From: Lysobacter sp. cf310
GTDB lineage: Bacteria; Pseudomonadota; Gammaproteobacteria; Xanthomonadales; Xanthomonadaceae
Reading direction: 5' to 3'
DNA: 64,000 bases
Assembly (NCBI RefSeq): GCF_900114355.1
Contig: NZ_FOSS01000001.1
Span: 504,044 to 568,043 of the forward strand
Made by a program: the position numbers and the translations under genes. Under the pieces are notes generated by a model. It was not told where the DNA came from. It saw only the letters and a program-made list of their open reading frames with translations, and did not search any database. How positions within the stretch are numbered: position 1 is the first letter of the stretch; the number at the start of each line of letters is the position of its first letter. Shown in pieces: positions 46,883 through 56,169 of the stretch.

Positions 46883-47827
46883 TCAGCCCTTGAGCAGGGC
46901 TTCGAGTACGGCCATGCGCGCGGCGACGCCGTTGGCGACCTGGGTCAGGATCAGCGACTGCGGGCCGTCGGCGACCTCGTCGGTGATCTCGACGCCGCGA
47001 TTGATCGGGCCCGGGTGCATCACGATCGCGTCCGCGGCGGCGCGCTTGAGGCGCGCGGCGGTGAGGCCGTAGTCGCGGTGGTAGTCGTCCAGCGACGCCA
47101 CTAGGCCCTCCTCCATGCGCTCGCGTTGCAGGCGCAGCATCATCACCGCATCCACGCCTTCGAGCGCGGCGTCCAGATCCTGCGAGACCGTGCAGCCCTG
47201 CAGGGTCGCCGCGTCGGGCAGCAGCGCGGCGGGGCCGCAAACGCGGATCTCGCCGGTGCCCAGCGCGCGCAGCGCGTGCAGGTCCGAACGCGCGACGCGC
47301 GAATGGCGCAGGTCGCCCACGATCAGCACGCGCAGGCCGGAGAAATCGGTGCCCTTGGCCTGGCGCAGGGTCAGCATGTCGAGCAGGCCCTGGGTCGGGT
47401 GCGCGCTGCGGCCGTCGCCGGCGTTGACCAGACTGGTGCCCGGATCGACGTGCTCGGCCAGGGCCGCGACCGCGCCGTCCTCGTGGTGGCGGATCACGAA
47501 GCCGCGCACGCCCATCGCTTCCAGGTTCTTGAGCGTGTCCAGCGCGGTCTCGCCCTTGCGCGTGGACGAGGTCGAGGCGTCGAAGTTGATCGTATGCGCG
47601 CCCAGGCGCTGGGCCGCGAGCTGGAAGCTCATGCGCGTGCGCGTGGACGGCTCGAAGAACAGCGTGCACACCGCCAGCCCGTCCAGCGCGCGGCGGTCGT
47701 AGTGGCCTTCGGCGAAGGCCTGGGCGCGGATCAGCAGGGCGGTCAGCGCGTCGCGCGAGATGCCGTCCAGGGTCAACAGATGGCGCGGCGCGGCGGCCGG
47801 CGGCGTATGCGAAAACGTCGAGTTCAT
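46883..47827 (-). CDS. pyrB: Aspartate carbamoyltransferase catalytic subunit
   Basis: Second step of pyrimidine synthesis: condensation of aspartate and carbamoyl phosphate. 314 residues from the ATG at 47827, which overlaps the ruvX stop (ATGA). The carbamoyl-phosphate site FFEPSTRTRMSFQLAAQRLG is present at about residue 52, also STRKGETALDT, HPTQGLLDML and MHPGPINRGVEI in the C-terminal half. No pyrI or pyrC-like gene adjoins. The operon order yqgE-ruvX-pyrB is common in gammaproteobacteria. Confidence 0.96.
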   Translation of the reverse strand: MNSTFSHTPPAAAPRHLLTLDGISRDALTALLIRAQAFAEGHYDRRALDGLAVCTLFFEPSTRTRMSFQLAAQRLGAHTINFDASTSSTRKGETALDTLKNLEAMGVRGFVIRHHEDGAVAALAEHVDPGTSLVNAGDGRSAHPTQGLLDMLTLRQAKGTDFSGLRVLIVGDLRHSRVARSDLHALRALGTGEIRVCGPAALLPDAATLQGCTVSQDLDAALEGVDAVMMLRLQRERMEEGLVASLDDYHRDYGLTAARLKRAAADAIVMHPGPINRGVEITDEVADGPQSLILTQVANGVAARMAVLEALLKG

Positions 47828-48318
47828 GCGGCGGGCAGTTGGTTCAGGTCGAGAGCGTCGTCGGGGGCGGCCAGGTAGCGCTCGACGATCACCGCCGCGG
47901 CGACCGCGTCCAGCGCCTCGGCGTCGCGCCGGCGCTTGCGGCCCTCGGCGCGATCGGCGGCGAAGCGTTGCGCGGCCTCGATCGAACTCAAGCGCTCGTC
48001 CACCAGCACCACCGGCAGGTTGTAGCGTGCATGCAGCTCGCGCGCGAACGCGTGCGCGCGCAGGCGGGCCGGCTGATCGCCGCCCTCCAGGGTCATGGGG
48101 TCGCCGACGATCAGGCCGTCCGGGCGCCATTCGTTGCGCAGACGGTCGATCGCGTTCCAGTCCGGGCCGTGGCCGTGCACGTCCACCACCGCCAGCGCGC
48201 GCGCGCCGTGGCCGAAGGCGCTGCCCACCGCCACGCCGATCCGGCGCGCACCGACATCGAAGCCCAGCACCGTGCCGTCGCGGCGGATGACCGTGCGCTG
48301 ATCGGCGTCGGCGTTCAT
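47824..48318 (-). CDS. ruvX: Putative pre-16S rRNA nuclease / Holliday junction resolvase-like YqgF
   Basis: 164 residues of the RNase H-fold YqgF/RuvX family, implicated in 16S rRNA 5'-end maturation. The first strand motif [17 protein letters not shown] supplies the first catalytic Asp, [14 protein letters not shown] and [17 protein letters not shown] follow, and the C-terminal [18 protein letters not shown] gives the last aspartate. The start overlaps the yqgE stop and the stop overlaps the pyrB start, so the three genes are coupled. Confidence 0.93.
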   Translation of the reverse strand: MNADADQRTVIRRDGTVLGFDVGARRIGVAVGSAFGHGARALAVVDVHGHGPDWNAIDRLRNEWRPDGLIVGDPMTLEGGDQPARLRAHAFARELHARYNLPVVLVDERLSSIEAAQRFAADRAEGRKRRRDAEALDAVAAAVIVERYLAAPDDALDLNQLPAA

Positions 48319-48881
48319 GCGTGCCCGGCGTAGTCGGCCAGGTGCGCGAAATCCACGCCGATGCGGCCCGCGGCGGCATGCCAGCGCGCGTCCAGCGGCA
48401 GGTCGAACAGCAGCTCGGCGTCGGCCGGCGCGGTCAGCCAGTCGTTCTCGGTCAGCTCGTGTTCGAGCTGGCCCGAACCCCAGCCCGCGCAGCCCAGCGC
48501 GACGATCGCGTTCTCGGGACCTTCGCCGCGCGCCATCGCTTCCAGGATGTCGCGCGAGGTGGTCAGGAACAGCGCATCGGCGATCGCCAGGGTCGAATCC
48601 CAGTGCATGCCGCCGTCGTGCAGCACGAAGCCGCGCTCCGGATGGACCGGGCCGCCGGCCAGCACGACCTGCGAACGCAGGCGGTCGTCGCCGCCGTCCA
48701 CGCCCATCTGGCCGAAGACCTCGCCCAGGGTGTACTCGGAGGGTCGGTTGACCACGATGCCCATGGCGCCGTCGTCGTCGTGCTGGCAGATCAGGGCGAC
48801 GCTGCGCGAAAAGTTGGTATCCGACAGCGCGGGCAGCGCGATCAGGAGCTGGCTGGCCAGGGGTGTGGGCATCACGGACAT
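48315..48881 (-). CDS. yqgE: UPF0301/DUF179 protein YqgE (AlgH)
   Basis: 188 residues. Typical elements: [59 protein letters not shown] and [22 protein letters not shown], the full conserved pattern of the family. The role is not settled (regulation of alginate or redox and sulfhydrylation have been proposed). First gene of the yqgE-ruvX-pyrB operon; divergent from tag. Confidence 0.93.
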   Translation of the reverse strand: MSVMPTPLASQLLIALPALSDTNFSRSVALICQHDDDGAMGIVVNRPSEYTLGEVFGQMGVDGGDDRLRSQVVLAGGPVHPERGFVLHDGGMHWDSTLAIADALFLTTSRDILEAMARGEGPENAIVALGCAGWGSGQLEHELTENDWLTAPADAELLFDLPLDARWHAAAGRIGVDFAHLADYAGHA

Positions 48882-48932
48882 GGCGCCATTCTAACGTGCG
48901 TGTCGCGCTCGCGGGTCGCGGCCGATCCGTCG

Positions 48933-48938
48933 TAGCAT
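48933..48938 (+). promoter_or_regulatory. Possible -10 box of tag
   Basis: TAGCAT, 104 bases before the tag ATG, within the 161-base gap to yqgE. Confidence 0.2.
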
Positions 48939-49042
48939 GGGGTTTGCCCCCTGCCCCGGACCCGAGCCATGCCCCGGCCGACCCTCCGTTTCCCGGCGCC
49001 GGCCACGGCCGCCGTCCACTCGCGCCACGGACGCGCTTGAAC

Positions 49043-49609
49043 ATGTCCGGTTACTGCGATTACGCCCCCGGCCATCCCCTGCACGGCCCTTATCACGACC
49101 GCGAATACGGCTTCCCGCAACGCGCCGAGGCCGAGCTGTTCGAGCGCCTGATCCTGGAGATCAACCAGGCCGGGCTGAGCTGGGAAACCATCCTGCGCAA
49201 GCGCGACGGTTTCCGCGCCGCCTACGACGGTTTCGACGTCGACACGGTGGCCGCCTACGGCGACGCCGAGCGCGCGCGCCTGCTCGCCGACGCCGGCATC
49301 ATCCGCAACCGCCTCAAGGTCGACGCCGCCATCCATAACGCCCAGATCGTGCAGAGCCTGCGCGCCAGTCACGGCGGTTTCGCGCAATGGCTGGACGCGC
49401 ACCTACTGCTGGACGGCCGCCCGCGCGACAAGGCGGCCTGGGTCAAGCTGTTCAAAAACACCTTCCGCTTCACCGGCGGCGAAATCACCAACGAATTCCT
49501 GATGAGCCTGGGCTACCTGCCCGGCGGCCATCGCGAGAGCTGCCCGGTCTACGCCAAGCTGGCCAAGCGGCGTCCGCCGCCGCCGTGGATGCGGGCGGCG
49601 AAGGCCTGA
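49043..49609 (+). CDS. tag: DNA-3-methyladenine glycosylase I
   Basis: Base-excision repair enzyme removing 3-methyladenine. 188 residues from ATG 49043: GYCDYAPGHPLHGPYHDREYG with the conserved N-terminal Cys and His; EINQAGLSWETILRKRDGF with the helix carrying the active-site Glu/Trp; and the C-terminal zinc snap GYLPGGHRESCPVYAKL with His and Cys. The zinc ligands of Tag (Cys, His, His, Cys) are therefore all present. It faces a large patatin-like gene downstream. Confidence 0.92.
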   Translation: MSGYCDYAPGHPLHGPYHDREYGFPQRAEAELFERLILEINQAGLSWETILRKRDGFRAAYDGFDVDTVAAYGDAERARLLADAGIIRNRLKVDAAIHNAQIVQSLRASHGGFAQWLDAHLLLDGRPRDKAAWVKLFKNTFRFTGGEITNEFLMSLGYLPGGHRESCPVYAKLAKRRPPPPWMRAAKA

Positions 49610-49640
49610 ACGATCCACGTTCCGTAGCAAGGCCCGCGCG

Positions 49641-52600
49641 CTAGCGCGTCGGCGCGGATGCGACCGTGGCAGGAACGCGCGCAACGACCGCAGCCGGCTC
49701 CGCGCCCGTCGCCGGCGTGCGCGACGCGGGCGCCAGCCCGGGCGATGCCGCCTGCTGCACCGGCGCGCGCGCATTCGGCAGCCACAGTTCGATCACGCGG
49801 TCCTCGGGCTTGAAGGCGCCGGGCAGTTTGCGCAGTTCGACCTGCGGCGCCGGGCCGTACCAGGCGCTCAGTTGCGGCGTCAGCCAATCCTTGAGCGCCT
49901 CGGCGCAGGCGCCGTCGTCGTCGATGCGGTGCACCACCAGGGTCGGTTGCGCATAGGCCTTGGGGGCGTCGGCGTTGCGCGCGCGCGCCGAGCGCACCAC
50001 GTTCTCGATCCCGGGCATGGTCGCGCCGGGCTGCAGGGTTTTCCATGGCAAGGCCGCGGCGCGCGCGCGCGTGGCCTCGTCGTAGACCTGCACATAGACC
50101 ACCTGGCGATGGCAGAGCCGCTGCACGCGCTGGCCGGGCGATTCGGAGGTCGCGGCCAACGGCGCCATCTGCTTCTTCTGAATCTGGCGCTCGGGCAAGG
50201 CGATGTCCTGCGGCAGGACCGCATCCGGATCTTCCTGGCCGTACACGCCCGCATCGGTACTGAGCACGGCGGAGGCGTCGGCGCTGGATTCCACCGATTC
50301 CGCGACCGGCGCGATCGCCAGCGCCGCGGCCTGGTCGCTGCGCTCCCAATACGGATCGCGGGTCGGCGGGTCGCAGACCGCCTCGCAGAGTTTGCGGTGC
50401 GCGCTCTGCACCGGCGGGCAGGCCTGGGCCAGCGCTTTCGACACCGGCAGCCCGCAACTGGCCTGCACGCGCGCGACCACGCGACCACCGTCGCTGAGCG
50501 TGCCGCGTTCGCGCCGCACCTGTTGGTACAGGCCGTCGAGCAGCGCCTGCGCGTCCTCGTCGATATCCACCGCTTCGGCGCCCGCGGGCGCCGCTTCGCC
50601 CTTGCGCGCCCATACCGGCAGCTTCGCGCGCAGTTCGTCCAGGCGTTTCCTGGTTTCGAGCCGGTCTTGTTCGCGCTGCGCGGCGAGCTTGTCGTAGACC
50701 TGCCAGGCCGGCAGCGCCAGGGTCGCGATCAGGCCCGCGCCCAGGCCGGCGCTGAGTGCGGCGGCCTTGGTCTCCGGACGCCAGAACGGCTTGCCGGCCT
50801 CGTCGGCCCGCGCCGCGATCGGACGCAGGCGGCGCAGCGAGGGCAGCGCGTCCTGCGGCGCGACCGGCACGCTCCAGCCCGGCAGTTGCTCCAGCCAGCC
50901 CGGCCGCAGGGCGCGGCCGAAATCCTCGCCCAGGCGGTGGTAGCTCTCCCACTGCGCTTCGTCGAAGAACTGGTCCGAGGTGGGCTGCTGCGGGAATTGC
51001 GGATTGCGCCGCGCGTACGCGAGCACGTCGCTGTCGAGGGCGAAGTGCAGGTTCGGCTTCACCACCAGCAACGTGCCTTGCTTGCAGCGGCCCTGGGCAT
51101 CGGGGCGGTAGCGGATGCGCGCCAGCATCACCCCGCGCGCGGTGTAGTTGTCGCGCAGCTTCTCCGGCGGCAGCACGCAGATGTGCTCGTCCTGCATCAG
51201 CGGCAGATGGCAGGCGCTGTCCTCGGTGTAGAACTCGATCTCGGCGCCGAAGTCGATGCGCGCCTTGCGGATCAGGTTCTCCAGGTCGGCGAACTCGTAG
51301 GCCGGATCGGCGCCACAATCGGCCAGGACGATGAAGTCGAGCTGGCGCCGCAGCAGCGAATGCAGGCCGGTGTTGTCGAAATGGCCGCCATCGGACAGGT
51401 ACCAGGCGCGCGCGCTTTCGCCGTCGAACGAGGCGGTGGCCTCGGCGATCAGACGCCCGAACTTGGAATTGCGATAGCGCCGCCACAGCGCCAGACCGAG
51501 CGCCTGGGTGGCGGTGGTGCCGACCGGGCCGACGCCGGCCATCGGCCGCTCCAGCTGCGCGGCCGTGCGTCCGGTGTCGAACCAATAGCCCAGACGCGCG
51601 CCGACCAGGAACAGCAGCATGGCCCAGCCGGCGGTGGTGTTGGAGCCCGCGCCCGGCGAGGCCGCCGCGCCCGAGATCGCGATCCAGCGCCCCAGTTTGT
51701 CCAGGCGCTGGGGTTCCACCGCCGCGCGCTCGCCGTCGCGTCCGACCTCCAGGCCGAAGGTGCTGGCCACCAGCGGCGCGCCCTTGCGGTCGGCGTTGTA
51801 GAGCTTGCTGCTGGCGCCGCGGGTCTGGTTGAGGCAGACGTTGATCAGATGCACGGGGCCGCCGCGCTCGTGCGGGCGATAGTCGGTGAGCGCGACGTCG
51901 TCCGCGCGCACGGTCGCGACCACGTTGGAGAACTCCTCGGGGCTGACCTCGCGCGCGCCGAGCACGGCCTGGCCGGGGAAACGGATCAGGTTGCCCACGG
52001 CCAGGTAGGTGCGGGTCAGGCGCGAACGGTAGAAACCGTGCAGGGACGTGGCGTTGACGGTCTCGGTGTGCATGCCGGTGCCGAGGAACCAGATCAACAG
52101 GCCCAGCAGCAGCCACAGCAGGCGCAGCAGGGTCGGTTGCTGCAGCATCCATTGCAGCCATCGCCAACGCGGCAGCAGACCCGACAGGTCCCAGGCCGGC
52201 AGCGCCAGACGCTCGCACAGTCCGCTCAGGATCAGGTGCGGATCGGTGCCGTGGCGGCCGAACACCCACCACTGCACCACCGTCACCCACAGCACCAGCA
52301 GCACCAGCGCAGCGCCCAGGCCAAGCACGTTGATCAGCAAGGGCATCAGGCCCGGGCGCGGGCCCTCTTCGGTCGAAAGCAGGCGCTGGATCGGCTCGCC
52401 GAACGCGCGCACCACCACCACCAGCAGGCTGCCCAGGCCGAGGCTGCCGTAGACCCAGGGCGCGCCGGCCTCCAGGTTCTGCAGCAGCTTCCAGCTCAAC
52501 AGATCGACCGCGCCCAGCGCGGCCAGCACCAGCGCGATCAGGTTGATCTTGCGCAGATGCGCGGTCAGCAGATCGCGCTCGCGGGTGTTGAAGGTGTCGC

Positions 52601-53534
52601 GGTCGTCGCTGGCGCCGCGCACGCGCGTCCACAGCCACAGGCCGTAGCCGGAGACGCTGGCCAGCACCAGCACGGCGAGGAACTTGGCCGAGTACGCGGG
52701 CAGCGGCGGGCCGGCGTCGGACAGGCGCGAGGCCAGCAGCACGGTGACCGCGCCGGCCACCAGGATCATGGCGATATCCCAGCGCGAGTAGCGCGGCGGC
52801 GCGTTCAGCGCAGCCGCGTCCTTGGGCGCGACATCGCGCAGCGCCCAGTACGCCATCAGATTGCCGGGCGCCAACAGCAGCCAGCTCAGCGCCGCCAGCG
52901 GCCACCAGGCGGTGCGCCAGCCGCTCCAGTCCTGCGGCGCCAGCAAGGACGTCAGGCTCTGCAGCAGATGCGGCAGCACCACCAGGGTGCCGATCGCGAT
53001 CGCGAGCAGGGCGAACTCCAGGTGCACGGCCAGGCCGGCGCGCAGGTAGGTGGCGATGGCGATGCCGTAGTCGCGCGCGCCGCGCGGCGCCAGGTAGCGG
53101 CCGTAGCGGCGCAGCCAGGCCAGCAACAGGGTGTCGCCGCGGCTGAGCAGGCGTTGCGCGTCGGCGATGCCCAGCGCCGCGATCAACCGGCCCAGGGCCG
53201 CGCCCGCATAGCCGCCGCCGGACACCGTGGACAGATAGTCGAAACGCGGCAGTAGGCCGTTCTGGGCCAGGCCGCGGATCAGCCCCAGGCAGAAGGTCGC
53301 GCTGCGTACGCCGCCGCCGGACAGGGCCAGGCCCACGCTGCTGAGCGTCGCACCCTCGGCGGCGGCGATGCCGGCCTCGCGGCGACGCTGCTCGATCGCG
53401 GCGCGTTCGGCGGCGTCGATGGCCGCGGTCTCGGCATCGTCGGGCGGCGGCGCGGCGGCGCCGGCGGGCGGGTCGGCCGGCGCCCGTGCGGGCTCCGGAC
53501 CGGGCACGACGGGTCCCTGGTCGGTATCGGCCAT
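49641..53534 (-). CDS. Large multi-pass membrane protein with patatin-like phospholipase domain
   Basis: 1297 residues. The patatin/cPLA2-like core is split by membrane helices. Oxyanion loop LALSGGGVRSATFCLGLIRG (residues about 69-88) and the nucleophile segment DYLSTVSGGGYAGAALG with Ser105 come first. About eight hydrophobic helices follow between residues 155 and 490 (e.g. FALLAIAIGTLVVLPHLL, LVLLVLWVTVVQWWVFG). The catalytic acid lies in YLSDGGHFDNTGLHSLL, Asp715. Then ADCGADPAYEFADLENLI, another hydrophobic stretch (LSAGLGAGLIATLALPAW, about 930) and a C-terminal soluble domain with eight or so cysteines. It probably hydrolyses membrane lipids. The nucleophile context is VSGGG, not GxSxG, as in a known bacterial subgroup. 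Confidence 0.85.
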   Translation of the reverse strand: MADTDQGPVVPGPEPARAPADPPAGAAAPPPDDAETAAIDAAERAAIEQRRREAGIAAAEGATLSSVGLALSGGGVRSATFCLGLIRGLAQNGLLPRFDYLSTVSGGGYAGAALGRLIAALGIADAQRLLSRGDTLLLAWLRRYGRYLAPRGARDYGIAIATYLRAGLAVHLEFALLAIAIGTLVVLPHLLQSLTSLLAPQDWSGWRTAWWPLAALSWLLLAPGNLMAYWALRDVAPKDAAALNAPPRYSRWDIAMILVAGAVTVLLASRLSDAGPPLPAYSAKFLAVLVLASVSGYGLWLWTRVRGASDDRDTFNTRERDLLTAHLRKINLIALVLAALGAVDLLSWKLLQNLEAGAPWVYGSLGLGSLLVVVVRAFGEPIQRLLSTEEGPRPGLMPLLINVLGLGAALVLLVLWVTVVQWWVFGRHGTDPHLILSGLCERLALPAWDLSGLLPRWRWLQWMLQQPTLLRLLWLLLGLLIWFLGTGMHTETVNATSLHGFYRSRLTRTYLAVGNLIRFPGQAVLGAREVSPEEFSNVVATVRADDVALTDYRPHERGGPVHLINVCLNQTRGASSKLYNADRKGAPLVASTFGLEVGRDGERAAVEPQRLDKLGRWIAISGAAASPGAGSNTTAGWAMLLFLVGARLGYWFDTGRTAAQLERPMAGVGPVGTTATQALGLALWRRYRNSKFGRLIAEATASFDGESARAWYLSDGGHFDNTGLHSLLRRQLDFIVLADCGADPAYEFADLENLIRKARIDFGAEIEFYTEDSACHLPLMQDEHICVLPPEKLRDNYTARGVMLARIRYRPDAQGRCKQGTLLVVKPNLHFALDSDVLAYARRNPQFPQQPTSDQFFDEAQWESYHRLGEDFGRALRPGWLEQLPGWSVPVAPQDALPSLRRLRPIAARADEAGKPFWRPETKAAALSAGLGAGLIATLALPAWQVYDKLAAQREQDRLETRKRLDELRAKLPVWARKGEAAPAGAEAVDIDEDAQALLDGLYQQVRRERGTLSDGGRVVARVQASCGLPVSKALAQACPPVQSAHRKLCEAVCDPPTRDPYWERSDQAAALAIAPVAESVESSADASAVLSTDAGVYGQEDPDAVLPQDIALPERQIQKKQMAPLAATSESPGQRVQRLCHRQVVYVQVYDEATRARAAALPWKTLQPGATMPGIENVVRSARARNADAPKAYAQPTLVVHRIDDDGACAEALKDWLTPQLSAWYGPAPQVELRKLPGAFKPEDRVIELWLPNARAPVQQAASPGLAPASRTPATGAEPAAVVARVPATVASAPTR

Positions 53535-53626
53535 GCGACATGCTCCGTGTCGTCAGCTACATCCCTGCTAGCGGCTAACGATACCCACGCGCACGACAGG
53601 ACACCACGCCGGCCGTCGGCGCGCCC

Positions 53627-53660
53627 CAAAAAGAAGAAGCCCGGACCGGCCGGGCTTCTT
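53627..53660 (-). terminator. Rho-independent terminator of pilU
   Basis: On the minus strand AAGAAGCCCGG, loop CCGGT, CCGGGCTTCTT, followed by CTTTTTGG. An 11-bp stem, 26 bases beyond the pilU stop. Confidence 0.8.
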
Positions 53661-53686
53661 TCCGTCGTTCGGTCGCGGTGGGCGCG

Positions 53687-54817
53687 TCAGCGCACTTCCG
53701 CGACCTCGACGCCGTCCAGGCCCTGGGCCAGGGTGCGCGCGTCGCCGCCCTGGGCGAGCTTGATGCGCAGGCGCACTTCGTTCTGCGAGTCGGCGTAACG
53801 CAGGGCGTCCTCGTAGCTGATCTCGCCGGCCTGGTAGAGCTCGAACAGGGCCTGATCGAAGGTCTTCATGCCCAGCTGAGTGGACTCCTTCATCACTTCC
53901 TTGAGCTTGTGGATCTCGCCGTCGCGGATGTAGTCCTGGACCAGCGGCGTGCCCAGCAGGATTTCCATCGCGACCCGGCGCGCCTTGCCGTCCGGCGTCG
54001 GGATCAGCTGCTGCGCGACCACGCCCTTGAGGTTCAGCGACAAGTCCATCAGCAACTGGCCGCGGCGATCCTCGGGGAAGAAGTTGATGATGCGGTCCAT
54101 CGCCTGGTTGGCGTTGTTGGCGTGCAGGGTGCACAGCACCAGGTGACCGGTTTCGGCGAAGGCGATGGCGTGGTCCATGCCCTCGCGGGTGCGCACCTCG
54201 CCGATCATGATCACGTCCGGCGCCTGGCGCAGGGTGTTCTTGAGCGCGGCGTCCCAGCTGTCGGTGTCGATGCCGACTTCGCGCTGGGTGATGATGCAGC
54301 CCTCGTGCTTGTGCACGAATTCGATCGGGTCCTCGATCGTGATGATGTGGCCGCTGGAGTTCATGTTGCGGTAGCCGATCATCGCCGCCAGCGAGGTCGA
54401 CTTACCGGTACCGGTGGCGCCGACGAAGATGATGATGCCGCGCTTGGTCATCGCCAGCGTCTTGATGATCGGCGGCAGGTTGAGCTCTTCGACGGTCGGG
54501 ATCTTGGTCTCGATGCGGCGCAGGACCATGCCGACCTGGTTGCGCTGGTAGAAGCAGCTCACGCGGAAGCGGCCGACGCCGGTCACGCCGATCGCGAAGT
54601 TGCACTCGTGGGTCTTTTCGAACTCCTCGCGCTGCTGAGGGTTCATCACGTTGAGCACGAGGTCGCGGCTCTGCTGCGGAGTCAGCGGGTTCTGGGTGAT
54701 CGGCGAGATCTTGCCGTGGACCTTCATCGACGGCGGCATGCCGGCGGTGATGAACAAGTCCGACGCCTTCTGGTGCGCCATCAGCTTGAGGAACGAGGTG
54801 AAGTCGATGGTGCTCAT
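53687..54817 (-). CDS. pilU: Twitching motility ATPase PilU
   Basis: Accessory retraction ATPase of type IV pili; supports PilT when load is high. 376 residues from ATG 54817, preceded by GGAGG. Start MSTIDFTSFLKLMAHQKASD, then Walker A VGATGTGKSTSLAAMIGY, Asp box TIEDPIEFVHKHEGC, Walker B DVIMIGEVRTREGMDHAI and the His box TGHLVLCTLHANNANQAMDRI. The C-terminal extension with LRIKLAQGGD distinguishes PilU from PilT. pilT is 119 bases upstream, but the operon-like order has pilT first. Confidence 0.95.
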   Translation of the reverse strand: MSTIDFTSFLKLMAHQKASDLFITAGMPPSMKVHGKISPITQNPLTPQQSRDLVLNVMNPQQREEFEKTHECNFAIGVTGVGRFRVSCFYQRNQVGMVLRRIETKIPTVEELNLPPIIKTLAMTKRGIIIFVGATGTGKSTSLAAMIGYRNMNSSGHIITIEDPIEFVHKHEGCIITQREVGIDTDSWDAALKNTLRQAPDVIMIGEVRTREGMDHAIAFAETGHLVLCTLHANNANQAMDRIINFFPEDRRGQLLMDLSLNLKGVVAQQLIPTPDGKARRVAMEILLGTPLVQDYIRDGEIHKLKEVMKESTQLGMKTFDQALFELYQAGEISYEDALRYADSQNEVRLRIKLAQGGDARTLAQGLDGVEVAEVR

Positions 54818-54936
54818 GGGGCTGCCTCCTCGGGAGGTCAAACAAAAAAAAGACGGTGCCGTGATGCTGTGGCTGCCGAGGGACCGGCGCCGGCACTGTG
54901 CCAGCAACGGCCCCGGGCAACCGGGACCTGCTTCAC

Positions 54937-55974
54937 TTAGTCGAACAGGCGCTTGTCCTTGGCGTACTCGCGGGCCTGCGGGCGCAGGATCATGCCGCGC
55001 TTCACCAGGTCCTGCAGGTGCTGGTCGAGGGTCATCATGCCGTGGTTCTGGCCGGTCTGGATCGCCGAATACATCTGCGCGACCTTGTCCTCGCGGATCA
55101 GGTTACGCACCGCCGGGATGCCGACCATGATTTCCCAGGCCGCGGTACGGCCGCCGCCGACCTTCTTCAGCAGCGCCTGCGAGATCACCGCGCGCAGCGA
55201 CTCGGACAGCATCGAGCGCACCATCGGCTTTTCGCCGGCCGGGAACACGTCGATGATGCGGTCGACCGTCTTGGCCGCGGACGAGGTATGCAGGGTGCCG
55301 AACACCAAGTGGCCGGTTTCGGCCGCGGTCAGCGCCAGGCGGATGGTTTCCAGATCTCGCAACTCGCCGACCAGGATGTAGTCGGGGTCTTCGCGCAGCG
55401 CCGAACGCAGGGCCTCGTTGAAGCCGTGGGTGTCGCGGTGGACTTCGCGCTGGTTGATCAGGCACTTCTGCGAGGTGTGCACGAACTCGATCGGGTCTTC
55501 GACCGACAGGATGTGCGCGTACTCGTTCTTGTTGATGTGGTCGATCATCGCCGCCAGCGTGGTCGACTTGCCCGAACCGGTCGGTCCGGTGACCAGGATC
55601 AGGCCCTGCGGCTGCTCGATCAGTTCCTTGAAGATGCGCGGGCAGCCCAGGTCTTCGAGCGACAGCACTTCCGAGGGAATGGTACGGAACACCGCGCCGG
55701 CGCCGCGGTTCTGGTTGAACGCGTTGACGCGGAAGCGGGCCAGGCCGGGAATCTCGAACGAGAAGTCGACCTCGAGGAATTCTTCGTAATCGCGGCGCTG
55801 CTTGTCCGACATGATGTCGTACACCAGCGAGTGGACCTGCTTATGGTCCAGCGCCGGAATATTGATGCGCCGCACGTCGCCATCGACGCGAATCATCGGC
55901 GGCAGGCCGGCCGACAGATGCAAGTCGGATGCCTTGTTCTTGACCGAAAACGCCAACAGTTCGGCGATATCCAT
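54937..55974 (-). CDS. pilT: Type IV pilus retraction ATPase PilT
   Basis: Hexameric motor that depolymerises the pilus for twitching and DNA uptake. 345 residues from ATG 55974: MDIAELLAFSVKNKASDLHLSAG start, Walker A VTGPTGSGKSTTLAAMIDH, Asp box SVEDPIEFVHTSQKC, Walker B DYILVGELRDLETIRLAL, His box TGHLVFGTLHTSSAAKTVDRI, and the AIRNLIRE-like helix (here AVRNLIRED) needed for retraction. Divergent from yggS, a conserved arrangement in Pseudomonas and Xanthomonas. Confidence 0.97.
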   Translation of the reverse strand: MDIAELLAFSVKNKASDLHLSAGLPPMIRVDGDVRRINIPALDHKQVHSLVYDIMSDKQRRDYEEFLEVDFSFEIPGLARFRVNAFNQNRGAGAVFRTIPSEVLSLEDLGCPRIFKELIEQPQGLILVTGPTGSGKSTTLAAMIDHINKNEYAHILSVEDPIEFVHTSQKCLINQREVHRDTHGFNEALRSALREDPDYILVGELRDLETIRLALTAAETGHLVFGTLHTSSAAKTVDRIIDVFPAGEKPMVRSMLSESLRAVISQALLKKVGGGRTAAWEIMVGIPAVRNLIREDKVAQMYSAIQTGQNHGMMTLDQHLQDLVKRGMILRPQAREYAKDKRLFD

Positions 55975-56169
55975 GCGTGCTCCCCCGCACTGCAACAGAA
56001 CTTCAGATGGAAACTTCAGACCACACGGAACGAAGCTACAGCGAAAACGCCTAAACGCAAACGAGCGACAATAGTGGCCAGCCGCAAGTAGCGGGAAGCG
56101 TCCCCTGCGAGGCAGTATAGCCCCGTACCCGCATTGCCGAACCAGCCCTCTTTCACAGGATTTCCCTAC

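Noticed and set aside
49872-53255. Open frame of 1127 codons opposite the patatin-like gene
   Set aside because: Low-complexity Arg/Gln/Ala protein typical of antisense frames in GC-rich DNA. The minus-strand gene has catalytic motifs and membrane helices.
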